Origin: Eupeodes corollae
Taxonomy: Eukaryota > Arthropoda > Insecta > Diptera > Syrphidae
Direction: 5' to 3'
Assembly (NCBI RefSeq): GCF_945859685.1
Contig: NC_079147.1
Coordinates: 84,808,315 to 84,872,314 of the forward strand
DNA length: 64,000 nt
The position numbers and the translations under genes are program-made. Positions 1 through 12,194 of this stretch are shown one piece after another. Below the pieces are notes generated by a model, which made no database searches, was not told the origin of the DNA, and worked only from the letters and a program-made list of their open reading frames with translations. Position 1 is the stretch's first letter, and each line of letters starts with the position of its first letter.

Positions 1-315
1 GCCTAGACACATTGTGAAAAGAAAGGGCTTGAAAGTTGGTGTCGGTGTACATACATTTTGAAGAAAAGAGTGTTGTAAGGCATTATACATTCGCTTTGTA
101 CGGCTAAGGAACGAATATCTGTACTGGACAGTGCAATCAAAGTTGGAGTCGAGGTATACTGATGAGCAATCTTAGGAGCGCCAATATTACAATTAAACTA
201 TTTCAGGGGAGGAATTAAATGGCTTATTTTTCTAGAGTGTAATTCGTTAAAATAACGGTACAAAATTGTAAGATAAGGAACTTAACGATGATATTTAAGC
301 GACTTAAATGAATCA
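1..315 (-). mobile_element. LINE-J (jockey-like) 3'-end fragment
   Basis: This stretch is a decayed copy of the C-terminal end of the jockey-like LINE ORF2 seen best at 45901-47740. It aligns over most of its length with the minus-strand copies at 9610-9960 and 16330-16590; shared blocks include the 'cggctaaggaacgaatatctgt' region near 103-124 and the 'gaggaat' block near 210. In the better copies this part encodes the ORF2 tail with Asn-Thr-Arg...Arg-Asn-Ala-His. No open frame survives here. The similarity stops near 315, where an unrelated plus-strand LINE begins. Confidence 0.65.
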
Positions 316-320
316 ATGAA

Positions 321-1545
321 TTGATTTGCATATTTAATTGCTTTCAAAGCTGCTTTCGACACCGTGGATCGCAATGTCCTATTTTACAAGCTTTATATGT
401 CGCTTTAGTTCGGAAGAGTATTAAAAGATATTTAAGATTAAAAAAGATGTTTAAGATTAGAGTATTAAAAAAGCCAATGATAAATAAGCTTGCTGAATAT
501 TGTAAAAGGTGGAACCTAGTGGTAAATTTAAGTAAATCATAAGTGATGGTTTTTAATAATGGCTCAGGAAGATCGGGTGCAAGTGAGCAATGGCTCTATA
601 ATGGTGAAAGAGTAGATTTGGTGAAGGAAAACAAATATCTAGGAGTCTGCTTTACTAAGAACTTGAGGATAGAAAAAAATGTCACTGACAAACGTTTTAA
701 GGCGAAAACAGCTATAAACGTAGCATGAAAGCAATGTTTTAATAATAAGGAAATCACGCATTCCAGTATTCTTCAAAGCTATATCAGAATCAGTTATGTT
801 TTATGCGGCACAAGCTTGGGGTCGGAAATATGAACAAGTGGAAAACTGCTTATTTTACATTAAACTGACTTTTTACCTTCCTTCGAGTACGCCAAACTAC
901 ATGATCATGTTGGAATCAGGTATATCGCCTTTAATCATTAAAACACTCAAGTTGCAGTTTGAATACATCCTCAAATCTCTGGATATGCCAAGTTATCGTC
1001 TCCCAAAGAAAGTAGCTCTTCAAACAATCCAATCCCGAAGTGGATGGTTTAAAGACTGCTTAGAACTTGCCAAGCAGGTGAGTGTTGACGTAAACTACAG
1101 TAACCTTTCCTCTTTGAAACCTTCTTTATAAAGCCTAATAGCTCGTCTGGATGAAGCCTCAATAGAACAACACAAGCAAGCCAAAAGCTCACTGCACCGC
1201 ATGATGATATACAGTAAGCTAGACTACGATCTCCGGGAAAGAAACTACTTCCACGACAAAAATATCATCGAACAAATTTCGTGCATGTTCCGGTTAAGAG
1301 GAGAACTCCTTAATCTGAACTACATTCCTCACCGCGACGATTTATTTATTTTATTCAACGTGTGCAACTTGAATGAGGGCGAGGATGTTTTTCATTTTGT
1401 TGGGCGATGTGCGATACTGAGAGAAATAAGAAGACTTATTCTAGCCAGTGACTGTTCACGAAGAAACGATGCAATTTTTCAACTTGGTTGTGTATGCGGT
1501 GTCCCCAAACTTGAGCACAATACAAAATAATAGCTTTTCAGGCGC
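321..1545 (+). mobile_element. Degenerate non-LTR retrotransposon (RT and C-terminal part)
   Basis: Plus-strand LINE ORF2 remnant, broken into several frames. It opens with an RT palm motif (FKAAFDTVDR, about 342-372). After an internal deletion it continues with the RT thumb region (YLGVCFTKNL, about 633-662), a linker (SGISPLIIKTLKLQFEYIL, about 916-972) and a C-terminal Cys/His segment (CNLNEGEDVFHFVGRC, about 1363-1410) resembling the CCHC motif at the end of jockey-type ORF2. Frames are 543-728, 796-1131 and 1201-1530, separated by stops. The catalytic YADD box is missing, so the copy is dead. The clade is uncertain and it is clearly different from LINE-J. Confidence 0.7.
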
Positions 1546-4500
1546 CATTAAACTTTGTTGAGTGTTTGACGGTATTGTCTCACAGCAGTTTCGACCACGT
1601 AGCATTTATTTAATTTTTGATGCTCCTCATCTGTTTAAACACTCCGTCAATATATATGTATTGAAAAGACACATTAATTTCAGAATTATTGTAAAACCAT
1701 TTTTCGCACTCTTCTTCCACCACATCGAAATATTACTATTTCCGACTTATCAAGATTTCTTCAAGATTCCATTCAATGCAGTAAGTCTTTAAAACCCTCA
1801 ATTAGCTGTTGCAAATTGGAAGGATTATCTGACTACAGTTCAATATCTACTACTAGTAAGGCTAACAAAATAAACTTGTTTTAAAATTTAACATAAAATT
1901 CTATATTTTTTGTTGGCATCATAGTAGTTTCTTCGAAACATATCCAATTTTAGTTTTCGGAGCGTTTTAAGGTGTTTAAGAGAATTTTTCCTGGATATAA
2001 AATATAAAATAAGAAACCAAGTTTTTTTTTGGTTCAAACTTAACATTTTGTTGAATGGGAGCTCCGTTTGCTTCATAAATACAGCTGTTAATTGCTTTGC
2101 AGCATTCTTCAATGGAATCTGTTGGTATTATGATGGTGGTTACAAGTTTTTATAAGTAACGCCTCTTTGGTCGTACCATTGTATTCTAGAGACACCTCTT
2201 TGGTTAGTATTTTTTGCTGTTACTTACAATTTAAAGGAACACTATACCAACTAAGAAGCAATATTTTCCGGTTTTCTTGTCCAGCAGTTTTTACCAGTTT
2301 TGTAGTGAATTCTAACAATATCAATGTCTTTTTGAAGTTACTGAAGCTTAATTTCTACTTGTTAAACTTCAAAAAGTTAGAGCTTTAAAAATAACACCTG
2401 CCCAAATAGTCCTCTAATTCAAAATTCAATATTTTATTGAAAAACCCTTCTTCTAAGTTATTAAAACATAAGATCCAAGAGTTAAGCCTTGAAAAACTCT
2501 GCGACTTAAAAGTAACAAATAGGATACATTACTAAAACTGCTTTATACAAAATTCCAGTGTCGGAAAATTAATTTTTCCAAGGAAATGAGATAATCGCAA
2601 ACAACGAAAAATACATTTAAAAACTTTATAGGTACGAGCAGCCTTTGAACTTAGCACAAACTTGCGTCTCAAACGACCAATTTATTCCTTAAATTTCTCT
2701 CAAGGGACTTTCGTTTCTCTCTACCCTTACCACGGGTACCCGCTCCCATCCAATGCAATATCCCCAGACCCCTGCTTTTTGTTTTGAATCTGTTGGAACA
2801 CAGTGTGTTGTACATTATATACAAAACGTTAAATTGTGATGATAGCTATGAAATATAATCCCATAAATGTTGACGTTTTGTTATTTTGTTGTTGTTGTGT
2901 TTATTCGATTTGTTTATGAGATTTGGTTGCATGATTCAGCAAAATTCTTCTCACTTCATAATGTTGTCAGCAAATCCAGCAGAATGTGTGTTTACTTGCA
3001 AACAGAATATCTGGATTATGGCGATAAAGAGAATTTTTATAAATATAACCTAGAATAGCCGGCGTTATTGTGTACATACCGTTATATGCATGGATGGCTT
3101 ATACAGTACATGATGTGTATAATATGGGGGTTTGTGGGAAGAGCGATGGGTGGTGGGTGTTGGTTGTGTGGTTCTTGTGATAGGTATTTATGTAGATGGT
3201 ATGAGGTAAGCAATTGGTGCTTTCATAACTTGCGAGCGTAATCCCCAAATGGCCACATGGGGAACTTGCTCTATTTCATTTGAATATATCTGCTGTGTGA
3301 CTTATGCAAGATACCGAAAAACCGGCGGAGCGGAGGTTTACCATCATTTCTGGGTACCTTTTTCCCAGTTGATATCCGTTATTCACTTTAATCATGCAAT
3401 ACATACCCTATACCAACTCCCAACTCTCAGCTCCCATCTGCCAACTGCCAACTTCCAACCCCCAAAACGACCAACCCTGAGTCTAATGTTTTCTTTTTTT
3501 TTGATATCCTTTGGAGCGTCTTTATTTTTTCCTTTTTTGTATTTAACTTGCTGAGGCCGGCCTTAGCCCATTTAATTTTTGTTTTTGTTTGTTTGTTGGG
3601 TTATTTTTGGTGTGTTTTTCCTACTTTCTGTGTGTCTCTGTCATTGGGAAATCCCTTTGCATATACGAAACAAAGGATTTTCCATTTCGTTCTGTGATGA
3701 GGTTTTACGAGTGAATTTATATATAAAACAAAAACGAAGAAAAAAACTAAAAAAAAATATACAAACAAACAAAAAATATAAGCAGAAATAAAAACAACAC
3801 TTATGCACGAATGAAACTTAAACAAAAAAAAAAAAAAAAAAAGAAGGAAGAAAATTCGAAAGAAGGAAAATCGTTTTGCATTTCCAGATAGCTCTTAAAA
3901 GGACTTGAAAGTTTTTTGTATTTTTTATTTTTCTCGTTTTGCACTTTTTCTTCTTTCAAAAAATGTTGAGAAAAAAGGACTTCGAACTGTGTGTATAATA
4001 GTAGGTAAGGATATATTCCAACCTACACATCTATATAGAGATTGTTTGTGTGAGTATTTTAATGTTAATTTTTGCTTTCTTATTCGAGATTCATTACTGC
4101 TTGATGTCGAACATGCCTTTGAGATTTACTTTAGTGAGTATTTTTTCTTTTTTTTTCTTGTTCATTCGTTTTTTAAGGACACTTAAAGGAAAGGCAATAC
4201 AAAAAAATAAAAAATACGCAAAAATGGAGAGTAATCCTTTTAAAAATATTACATTTTTTTCTATAACTTATCTGAATGGATATCTTTTACTTATGGAATG
4301 GTTTTCTGGCACACAGAGAGACAGTGGAGATTTCAGGTCTTAAAAAAAAATCTGGCTTTTGAAAAAGATAAACTTACATCTACTAAATGTTAAGAGATGG
4401 CCTGGAAAATGCTTATTCAAAAATCCAAGGATAATAAATATTAGATTGAATTAAACGTTATTCAATAGAAAACATAGAAAACGAATTTTTAAAAAGTATT

Positions 4501-4972
4501 TTTAATAAAGTGCAGGTTTCTAATGAAGGCAAAGGGATTTTTAAGCTTCGGAGATAATTTTGTCTGCTTTACAATCATTTGAAAAGATTAAATTTGTCAA
4601 AAAAACCCTCTTCAAATTCTACTTTATATCTGAAATACTATTTAAAAATAAAACGTTAAAGGTTACCTGCTTCATATCTAAATGAGTTTTGATTTTATTT
4701 TCAAGTCGACAGTTTTATCAATTATAATGAAAATATATTAAACATATCTGGGTTAAACTTCTTTTCATCTGAAAATATTACTTTACTCTAATTTTTTGAT
4801 AAGGTGTTACCATCAGTATTCCATGCCATGTCTTACCCAATGATGGAGTCATCGGTCACTTCTACGACACCCCCTTTGGGGGAAAATTATTTGGATATAG
4901 AAATTCCTTTGAATTCAAAACTTATCGTATTGCGTTAATGGATATGCCCCCCCTTATATTTTTAATTATTTA
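1546..4972. other. AT-rich intergenic DNA, no gene seen
   Basis: No protein motif, RNA gene or recognisable transposon was found. Short open frames here (for example 3249-3554 and 3905-4186) match nothing I know and are rich in Phe/Leu/Lys as expected from T- and A-rich DNA. Simple tracts include a C/A-rich stretch at about 3410-3475 and a poly-A run at about 3823-3842. The stretch could be intron or ordinary intergenic sequence. Confidence 0.5.
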
Positions 4973-5364
4973 TCTATATATATAAAAGAAAGACGTGTTA
5001 GTTACACCACTTATAACTCAAGAACGGCAGAACAGATTTTGCTGAAAATTGGGAGGGAGGTAGCTTAGAGCCAGGAGACGGACATAGGATACTTTTTATC
5101 TCGTTCGACAGCGTTCCCGTGTGACTAGACATGAAACGTCAGTCACTATAAAACGTGGTATAATAAAAAATAATCAGACTTGGAATAACAAAACGCAAAT
5201 GACAGCTATGTAATTCACGTAAAATGACAGCTATGTAATGACGTATGGATGACAATTTGATATTTGTAAGAAATCAATATTAAAACTATTTCTATTAAAT
5301 AAATAATTAAGAAGTGGATTGAAGTGAAGTGAAGTTTAATTAAAAGTGAAGTGAAAATCGAGAA

Positions 5365-6801
5365 TTGGAACGGGAACGTGAATATGATCACCAGGAATTA
5401 GATTTAGTAGTTCAAAGGAATGTACGCGTGTTGAATTACCAACAAAAGGAAGTTTATGATACTTTAATGAAGGCAATCGCTGATGAAAATGGTGGTTTAT
5501 ATTTCCTGGATGCCCCTGGTAGAACAGGCAAGACATTTCTTATGTCATTAGTTTTAGCAACTGTTCGGGCGAGATCCAACATAGCGGTTGCAGTTGCTTC
5601 TTCTGGAATAGCAGCCACATTGTTAGAAGGATGCCGTACGGCTCATTCAGCATTCAAATTACCGTTAAATCTTCAAACTATTGAAGAACCAACGTGTAAT
5701 ATTGAAAAACACTCAGCAATGGCCAAAGTTTTAGCGGCATCGAAAATCATCATCTGGGACGAATGCACAATGGCGCATAAACGTGCATTAGAAGCACTTA
5801 ACTGAACATTAAAAGATTTAAGCAATGACTCGAGATGTTTTGGAGGAGCAATGATTTAACTGTCTGGCGATTTCCGCCAAATACTGCCAGTAATTCCAAG
5901 ATATACGGCTGCCGATGAAATGAACGCTTGCCTCAAATCGTCAAATCTATGGCGCTATGTGAAGAAACTGCAGCTGACAACAAACATGAGAGTTACATTG
6001 CTTAATGATACATCTGCTGAAGATTTCTCGGAGCAATTGCTGACTATCGGTAATGGTCAAGTACTTGTCGATGAATCGAGCGGATTAATATCATTTCCAA
6101 ATAATTTCTGTAATTTTGTCTCATCAAAAGACGAACTTATCAACAATGTATTTCCAAATATTATTTCTAACTACAAAAATAATGAATGGTTGTGTGAGCG
6201 AGCAATTTTAGCGGCTAAGAATAAAGATGTAGATGACCTGAACTACATAATTCAAAATAAAATCATTGGAACAATACATTCATTCAAATCTATTGACTGC
6301 GTCACAAATGAAGATGGAGCCACCAACTATCCAATTGAATTTTTAAACTCTTTGGACGTGCCTGGCTTACCACCGCACAATTTACGCCTAAAGGTTGGCT
6401 CCGTAGTAATCATGCTTCGAAACATAAACCAACCAAAACTGTGCAACGGTACGCGTTTGGTGGTTAGTAAATTGATGAACAATGTAATTTACGCTACGAT
6501 AATGATAGGAAAATTCAAGGGTGAGGAAATTCTCATTCTGAGGATCCCGATGATCCCAACCGATATGCCGTTTAAATTTAAAAGACTTCAATTTCCGATA
6601 CGTCTTGCATTTGTAATGACCATCAACAAATCACAAGGCCAATCCTTAAAAGTTTGTGGTTTAAATCTAGAACATTCATGTTTTTCCCATATTCAATTAA
6701 ACGTGGCATGTTCAAGGGTCGGAAGACCATCTGCGCTGCCGTTTGTTTTTGCGCCTGATAATAAAACAAAAAATGTCGTGTATCACAAGGTACTTAAGTG
6801 A
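5365..6801 (+). pseudogene. Helitron Pif1-family DNA helicase, C-terminal half, two stops
   Basis: One frame from 5365 to 6801 encodes most of a Pif1-like SF1B helicase, the unwinding half of Helitron RepHel. Visible motifs in order: Q-motif region (LNYQQKEVYD), Walker A (APGRTGKT, about 5512-5535; the usual Gly-Gly is Gly-Arg), motif Ia (ASSGIAA), Walker B (IIIWDEC, about 5746-5766), motif III (GDFRQILPVIPR, about 5866-5901), and motifs V/VI (AFVMTINKSQGQS about 6607-6645; VACSRVGR about 6703-6726). Two in-frame stops break it: TGA at 5803-5805 and TAA at 5857-5859. There is no natural start: position 5365 is TTG, just after the deletion that removed the Rep domain. The far C-terminus (KNVVYHKVL) looks complete. 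Confidence 0.85.
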
Positions 6802-6917
6802 AGAGCAACCTATGTACTAAAATACAGAAATAATAATGAATGATTAATGTAGTTATTTAATTTTTGTTTGTATTTTTTCCAATAAAAAAAAACACAATCT
6901 GCTTATTTATTGCCATT

Positions 6918-6948
6918 AAGGCGGAACAAAGTTCGTCGGGTCAGCTAG
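6918..6948 (+). other. Helitron 3' terminus with imperfect hairpin and CTAG
   Basis: A GAAC/GTTC stem with an AAA loop (about 6924-6934) lies about 10 bases before the terminal CTAG, as in the termination hairpins of Helitrons. The outer stem has decayed by point changes. Confidence 0.7.
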
Positions 6949-7111
6949 TTTTGTATAAATGAAAATAAAATTTGTATTTTACTGCTTTAAACATTACTTT
7001 TAACTGAGGATTTCACTAAGAATCTGAAATTCATCACAAATTCATCAATTTGTGACCATGAGAGGATATAGGTAGGGTGATATGGGCCATAAAGCTTATG
7101 CAGTTTAGTTG

Positions 7112-7253
7112 TGTGGTAGTCTACATCTACTTATTTAAAACGTCCGTTACTATAATATGAATCCACTTATTCTAACCCAAATCTCAGATGTGCTCATTAA
7201 TTAATCATCAGTTACATGAGCAGACGTTTACACTAGCAATCTCCGCTGCCACA
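7112..7253 (-). repeat. 3' LTR of the gypsy element (142 bp)
   Basis: Starts TGTGG at 7253 on the minus strand, right after the polypurine tract, and ends CCACA at 7112. It is short for a gypsy LTR. No TATA box or polyadenylation signal stands out. Confidence 0.7.
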
Positions 7254-7329
7254 TCTCCCTTTCTTTTGTAGATCGGATTCACCATCGTTGGCTGAGAGGT
7301 CAAAGTCATCATAGCGACGTGTGGTTTTT

Positions 7330-7772
7330 TCAACTGCCATCTGTGTTATTATCTTCTGACATATGCAAACTCTCTGCAGCTGGTGTTAATAACGGCAAAA
7401 ACTTTTTCACATGATCAACATTTCTTTCGAAAAGAGAACTGGAAGATATATCTTCTATAATTACCTTTGGTCCAGTTCTGTTCAAAACCGTAAACTCGTT
7501 AGGTTGGAAAAGAGTATCTAACTTCCTTAACGGCTCTGTCCGTTTGACCAACACCCTATCCCCAACATCAATCTCAGATTCTTTAACGTGCCGTTTAGAA
7601 TGTTCACTTTGATTACCCTTTTTTTCTGAATAGTATCTCTGTCTACAAAGTCTGTGTTCGGTGGTGCTGCTTCCAGGTCATTTACAGGTGGTATCTTGGA
7701 TCTATTTGCTCTTCCATACATAAGTTCTGCGGGTGTCTTGTCTGTTGTTGCATGCGGTGTAGTATAGTACAA
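7330..7772 (-). pseudogene. Gypsy integrase C-terminal fragment, frameshifted
   Basis: The first frame reads YYTTPHATTDKTPAELMYGR, matching the conserved TPH.TT...PAEL.fGR block at the C-terminal side of the gypsy integrase catalytic core. The sequence then shifts frame in a run of T (plus strand, about 7617-7624) and continues as GDRVLVKRTEPLRKLDT and FTVLNRTGPKVIIED, the C-terminal DNA-binding (GPY/F-like) region. The catalytic aspartates and the HHCC finger lie upstream and are deleted. Non-functional. Confidence 0.8.
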
Positions 7773-7835
7773 CATTAAATAATGCTTCAGTAACATGACC
7801 AGACGTTGCCTAGCAGCGGCCGCTGCCACAAGTTG

Positions 7836-9609
7836 TATAAGTAAAGATTTAATCTAAAGATTTGTTAATAATTTAACGATAATCACCAAAAAACCATTTG
7901 CTGCCAAAAACAATTAAAATCACACATTTTAGAATTTAAAAAAAATCTTTATCAATGCTTTAAATTATTTTCATAAGAGGTTCAGGTTCTTAAGAAATAA
8001 CCTTGAACAAACAATTGACAATTTGATAAAGTTGCCTTAAAATTCCTGAAACTCGTCTTTAATTGTGTTTCTTATTTTATTTTGACGCAGGTAAACAGTT
8101 TATAAGACTTTCGCAAACTGTTTTTTTTTTTAATTAATTTTTTATAAAATACAAAATCTTTAAAGTCTTAACAAATTGAATAAATCTACTGTTTGGAATG
8201 AAACTGCTCTAGATGCTCCAGAACTGAGATTTAAACATGAAAATTAAAAAATATAAATGTCCCACAAACAGCAAAAATTACATTTTCGGTAAACTAATGT
8301 CTAATTGAAAAAACAATGAACATTTCATATCTATTAATTTAACATAAAAGCTTTGAATTCTTGAGAACTAATGTGAAAAGAGATTCTGGAAGTTGTAGCC
8401 TATAAGTGACACACCAAATTTTCTTCCTTATTTTGTTTACCTTAGTTTGTTTTTGTTTAATTTTTAGAGAAGCTACACTAAGTTTTTTGAAAATCATAAT
8501 CGCAATTTTTTTTAATTTATTAAAAAGGTAAAGGTGGAAACTAAGTTTTTTTCAATGCTACCACTTTGGTTTTTACATTGATTCCTAAAAACACTAAACT
8601 TACGAGTATGCTGCTGTACGGAGACTGTTTGGACCAAGTGTATGTACTTTAATGCACCTATTTTCTAAAAGTTAAGAACCAAACATTTTTGTCTCTACAA
8701 TTCGTAAGGTTTGTTGACTCCCCTAAGATCAAAATATTTCCAAATGGTTCACTCAAAACAGTAAATTAGAACTTGTCTTATAGCGATAATTGAAATACAC
8801 TCCCGAAAATTGGGTCAAAAAAAATTAGTCAAAAAAGTCAGAACATTTTGTATAACGGATTCTGTTTTATTTTCTACGAAAAAAGATCACATTTTTCTTC
8901 CGAACTTCCTCACTGTCTAGGATTCTGCATCTTATTTATGTTTATTGTTTATAGCGTTCTTCACGTTTATAGAAATGCGGGAACAAGATTTGTTTTCAAT
9001 ATAATTTCTAACACTTCTGCGTAATGTGCACCAAAAACCTTCTAAACTATTGTATTTTTACTAGAGAATTCTGTTGGAATCTTGGAATGTTTTTGTAGAG
9101 ATTTGTCGAAATCAAACAGATAGGCCATATCTTCCTGGTCAACAGTCTTATAAAATAAAATATGTAAATGTAAGGTTAAGACTTAAGATACAAATAATGC
9201 TATTTAAATATTGTCAGCCTCCTTAAGAGAACATTATTATGCGGTGCTCAAAAAATCATCTTTATGTTAAGTTTGTGACCCCCCTCTGATTGAAAGTCTG
9301 GATCCAACCTTGCCAAATTGAGCTGTTATGGCTTACGCTCATTGTTTAGTGAAGGCTTTTTTTGCAGCTGAAGGTGCTTCAGGTGTCTGGCAATTTTGAT
9401 TACTCGACTAATAGTTCCTCGGATCACTTCTAATCTAGCGTCATGTCTGATCTTATTCAGAAAGTGTGTGGAATTGGAGGCATTTTTAATGATTTTGAAA
9501 TATATAGTTCCTCATGCACAGATCAAAGAAGTATTAAAAATAGTTTTCTGTAAGAAAGTTTAATTCTAAGGATTTTTGCTCTATATTGTAAATATCCTTA
9601 TAATGGTTT
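7836..9609. other. AT-rich DNA, no gene or element recognised
   Basis: No open frame with a known motif and no internal repeat structure. Poly-T/poly-A tracts occur (for example about 8119-8131). Confidence 0.5.
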
Positions 9610-10330
9610 AACACAGTGCTAGTAATTAGGAAGGGAGGATAGGGTAAGAAAGAAGATACCGATGCACATTGGTTTTGAATGTCTGCACATTAAATGAGTG
9701 GGAAATATTAAGTCTGGTAAAGCATTTCACGTTCGTGTAGTGGGACTGAAGAACGAATCTCTGTAATTTACAGTACGTCTCAAAATGAAGCTTAATTGTA
9801 AACTTATGAGCATTCCTATATGAACGGGTATTACGGTTGAATTTTTTGAGTGGCGAATGCAACTAGCTATTTAATTAGATCATTGCTCACTGAAGTAGCG
9901 ATAAAATATTGACAGGCATGAACCCTTACGACGACGGTGTTCGAAGAAATTTCAGTTAGACAACGGTAACCCATCATTTTTAGAACTCTGAATTTAGGCT
10001 TTTTAAATTATAGCCAGAGCAGAAGGGATAGACTTCTTGCGTCGTCGGAGAAAACCTAAGCATTTAGCAGAATTGTTGGCGATGTCAATATGATCACTTC
10101 AAAAACAAGTGGTTGTGATGCACATACCTAGAACTGAAAGCTAATCAGTCTTCACAATGCAAGTAATACTCATGAATGCAAGTAATACTCATTAGGGAAG
10201 GGTTACGTTTTTGCGGAAAGGAGACAGCTTTGAGTTTTCGAAGCATTAAATTATACATGCGGTTTTTGATGCTTCATCTGATCTGATCTGTTTCTAAAAG
10301 TAGTTTCTAACTGAGCCTTAAGTAGGTCAC
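9610..10330 (-). mobile_element. LINE-J fragment (ORF2 C-terminal third)
   Basis: On the minus strand the order matches the 47.0-47.7 kb copy: a degraded LSVLGM block (about 10120), then DIANNSAKCLGF...RRRKK (about 10030-10085), FYRYF (about 9895-9910), then NRNTRSYRNAHKF (about 9800-9845) and FKTNVHRYLLS near 9650. Several frameshifts and stops separate these blocks. A short duplication (GCAAGTAATACTCATxA at about 10160 and 10178) lies inside it. Confidence 0.75.
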
Positions 10331-12194
10331 AGAGAAGAATGTGGCGGCTTTAGCCGATAATGTGAGACTCAATTAAAAAAAATTCAACTCGCTATAAATA
10401 ACGTTGGGATATATATCTTCAAAGCTTAACATTTAACGCTCTAAGGAGAGTTCTTTACAAAGGTATCAAATAATTAGCTTTTAAAAGGGTCAAACATCAA
10501 CTCCGCTTTAGTTTCGCTGTTGAAGTTAAAAGGATCTTCAATTCATCTATTGAAGTCTACGCTAAACAAAATTGACGCTTATGGAGCTCGGATAAAGCAA
10601 GTTACTGTTGAGAAGCAAAAGCACTAATAGAGAGTGATGTGTTAACCAAGTTTTTTCTTATTAAATTTTAAGACATATATTTGGATGACATCTGGTTTAC
10701 GCTGGATGGTACGTCAGTGATACTTCACTACATAGTTCCATGCCAATATCGATATTTTTTGCAAATCCATAAATAGTGTTATAGCCATAATGGTGACATA
10801 CAGTGCCCTCCTCTAACAATCCGGAAGAGATTTAAGCTCGGGAAATCTGAGTGAAAGAATCTGCCACTGGGAATCCACTGGAACCAAAAGGTTGAACGAC
10901 GTTGTTTAAATGAAGATGTTCATGAGAAAATCTTTGTACCAAATCTGCCAAACATTCCCACCCTTTTTAAGAAGTTTGTATAGTGTTTCCATAAGCCTAA
11001 CAAACTTATCAATAATCAGAACGAAATCCACTTTTTCCACATATTTGCTGTTCCTCTACTGTACACTCAATTCAAATCGATGGTCCTCGCTTGAATTTAT
11101 TTTTATTTATACAAAAAGAGTTTTTCACATTCAAAAACAATTTTTGTTGTTTGTAGTTTTTCAATTTTCCTAAAAATTAAAAACAAATAACTGGAGGGGG
11201 TTAAGCCCTGTTATTTTGTTTGGTTTAAAATAAAAAATAAACTAAGCCCATTGAATTGAATTTTATTTCTGAAAACCTTAAAATAGTATAAATCCAAGCT
11301 GAACAAAAATTAACCAACTTCCTACAACTATCGTCGTGCCTATATTTTCGAGTATAGGCCTTAATGCTTTCACTTTTTCGCTTTTCTCTTAATTTTCATT
11401 TTGCTTTTTATGTTCGACCCAGAAATGAAAAGCTGCTGCTTCTGCTGCCGCGTTAGAACTGTGTATATGTGTTTATATGGTGTTATCCTGTACGCCATAA
11501 CCATATCCTTTTGAAATAAGAGCGTATTATAAGTACGGATGTGATGACGGTTGGGTGAATTCTGAAAATTACGGATTATTCTGATATCATTAAGTACACG
11601 AGTCCAGTGATGCGTGTGCTATAGCTTTATGTACACAATCGCACACTCATGTTATATTCGGATGGGATGGGAGTGATGAGTGTCCTTAAAGGAGATTTTC
11701 AATAAACGACCGGAAATGGAACCTGAACACAAGCAGCGGGAATGATAGCAGCAAGGAAGCAGTCGGCCCGCCCGGCGGTATTGGGTCACATGAGATTTCT
11801 TTTTACTGTGATGCTGTGCAAGCAGCTATATACAAGTATAGTAGTCGCCCCCAATGAAGAAAGAATAAACATAAACAGAAGACGAATCAAATAAATCTGT
11901 TTTAATTAATATTTATTTTTCGATTATGTGTTCAATGTGAATTGTACCTACATTGGATTCAGGCAGGACCAAATGAAACACGATGTAGGAATATAAGTAG
12001 GTATTGGTCGTAAGGATATATTATTTAAGTGAAATACCAACAAAAACATCTGTTTCTTTGGTATCACATTAAATCTTTTACAATGTTCGCATTTTTCTTA
12101 TAAATAAAAATAAAATTAAAAGGTCCTTGAAATGGAGGCTATAAATATAGTTTAACATTTGTGTGTTTATTTATACGTATGTTCATTGTTACAT
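10331..12194. other. Intergenic DNA, no gene recognised
   Basis: No transposon protein or RNA gene found. The frame 10910-11173 is Phe/Leu/Ser-rich and matches nothing known. The part from about 11390 to 11850 is less AT-rich and contains CTGCTGCTTCTGCTGCCG-type triplets, and could be single-copy DNA. Confidence 0.45.

Larger units (their letters stand above)
4973..6948 (+). mobile_element. Helitron, internally deleted, both termini present
   Basis: The 5' end begins with TC at 4973, in the arrangement TCTATATATATAAAAGAAAG, and runs into GTGTTAGTTACACC, a typical insect Helitron 5' terminus. The 3' end has GGGTCAGCTAG ending in CTAG at 6945-6948. The base before the element is A (4972) and the base after is T (6949), as expected for A/T insertion by rolling-circle transposons. 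The element is only 1,976 bp. The Rep/HUH endonuclease half of the normal RepHel protein is absent and only the Pif1-type helicase remains (5365-6801). The deletion junction probably lies in the AAGTGAAGTG-rich stretch near 5310-5355. It cannot be autonomous. Confidence 0.85.
7112..7830 (-). mobile_element. Ty3/gypsy-like LTR element, internally deleted, with TSD
   Basis: A 719-bp minus-strand element. The 3' LTR is 7112-7253. It is preceded by a polypurine tract (minus strand AAAAGAAAGGGAGA, 7254-7267), then the integrase C-terminal region (about 7330-7772). A remnant of the start of the 5' LTR (about 7773-7830) resembles the start of the 3' LTR. Both LTR starts read TGTGGCAGCGG on the minus strand and the 3' LTR ends in CCACA, giving short inverted termini. 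The 5-bp sequence AGTTG flanks the element on both sides (7107-7111 and 7831-7835), as expected for a TSD. Gag, protease, RT and RNase H are all missing, so one deletion joined the 5' LTR start to the integrase. Confidence 0.8.

Noticed and set aside
3249..4343. Overlapping frames of 90-100 codons
   Set aside because: They are Phe/Leu/Ser-rich translations of T-rich DNA without motifs, and overlap each other.
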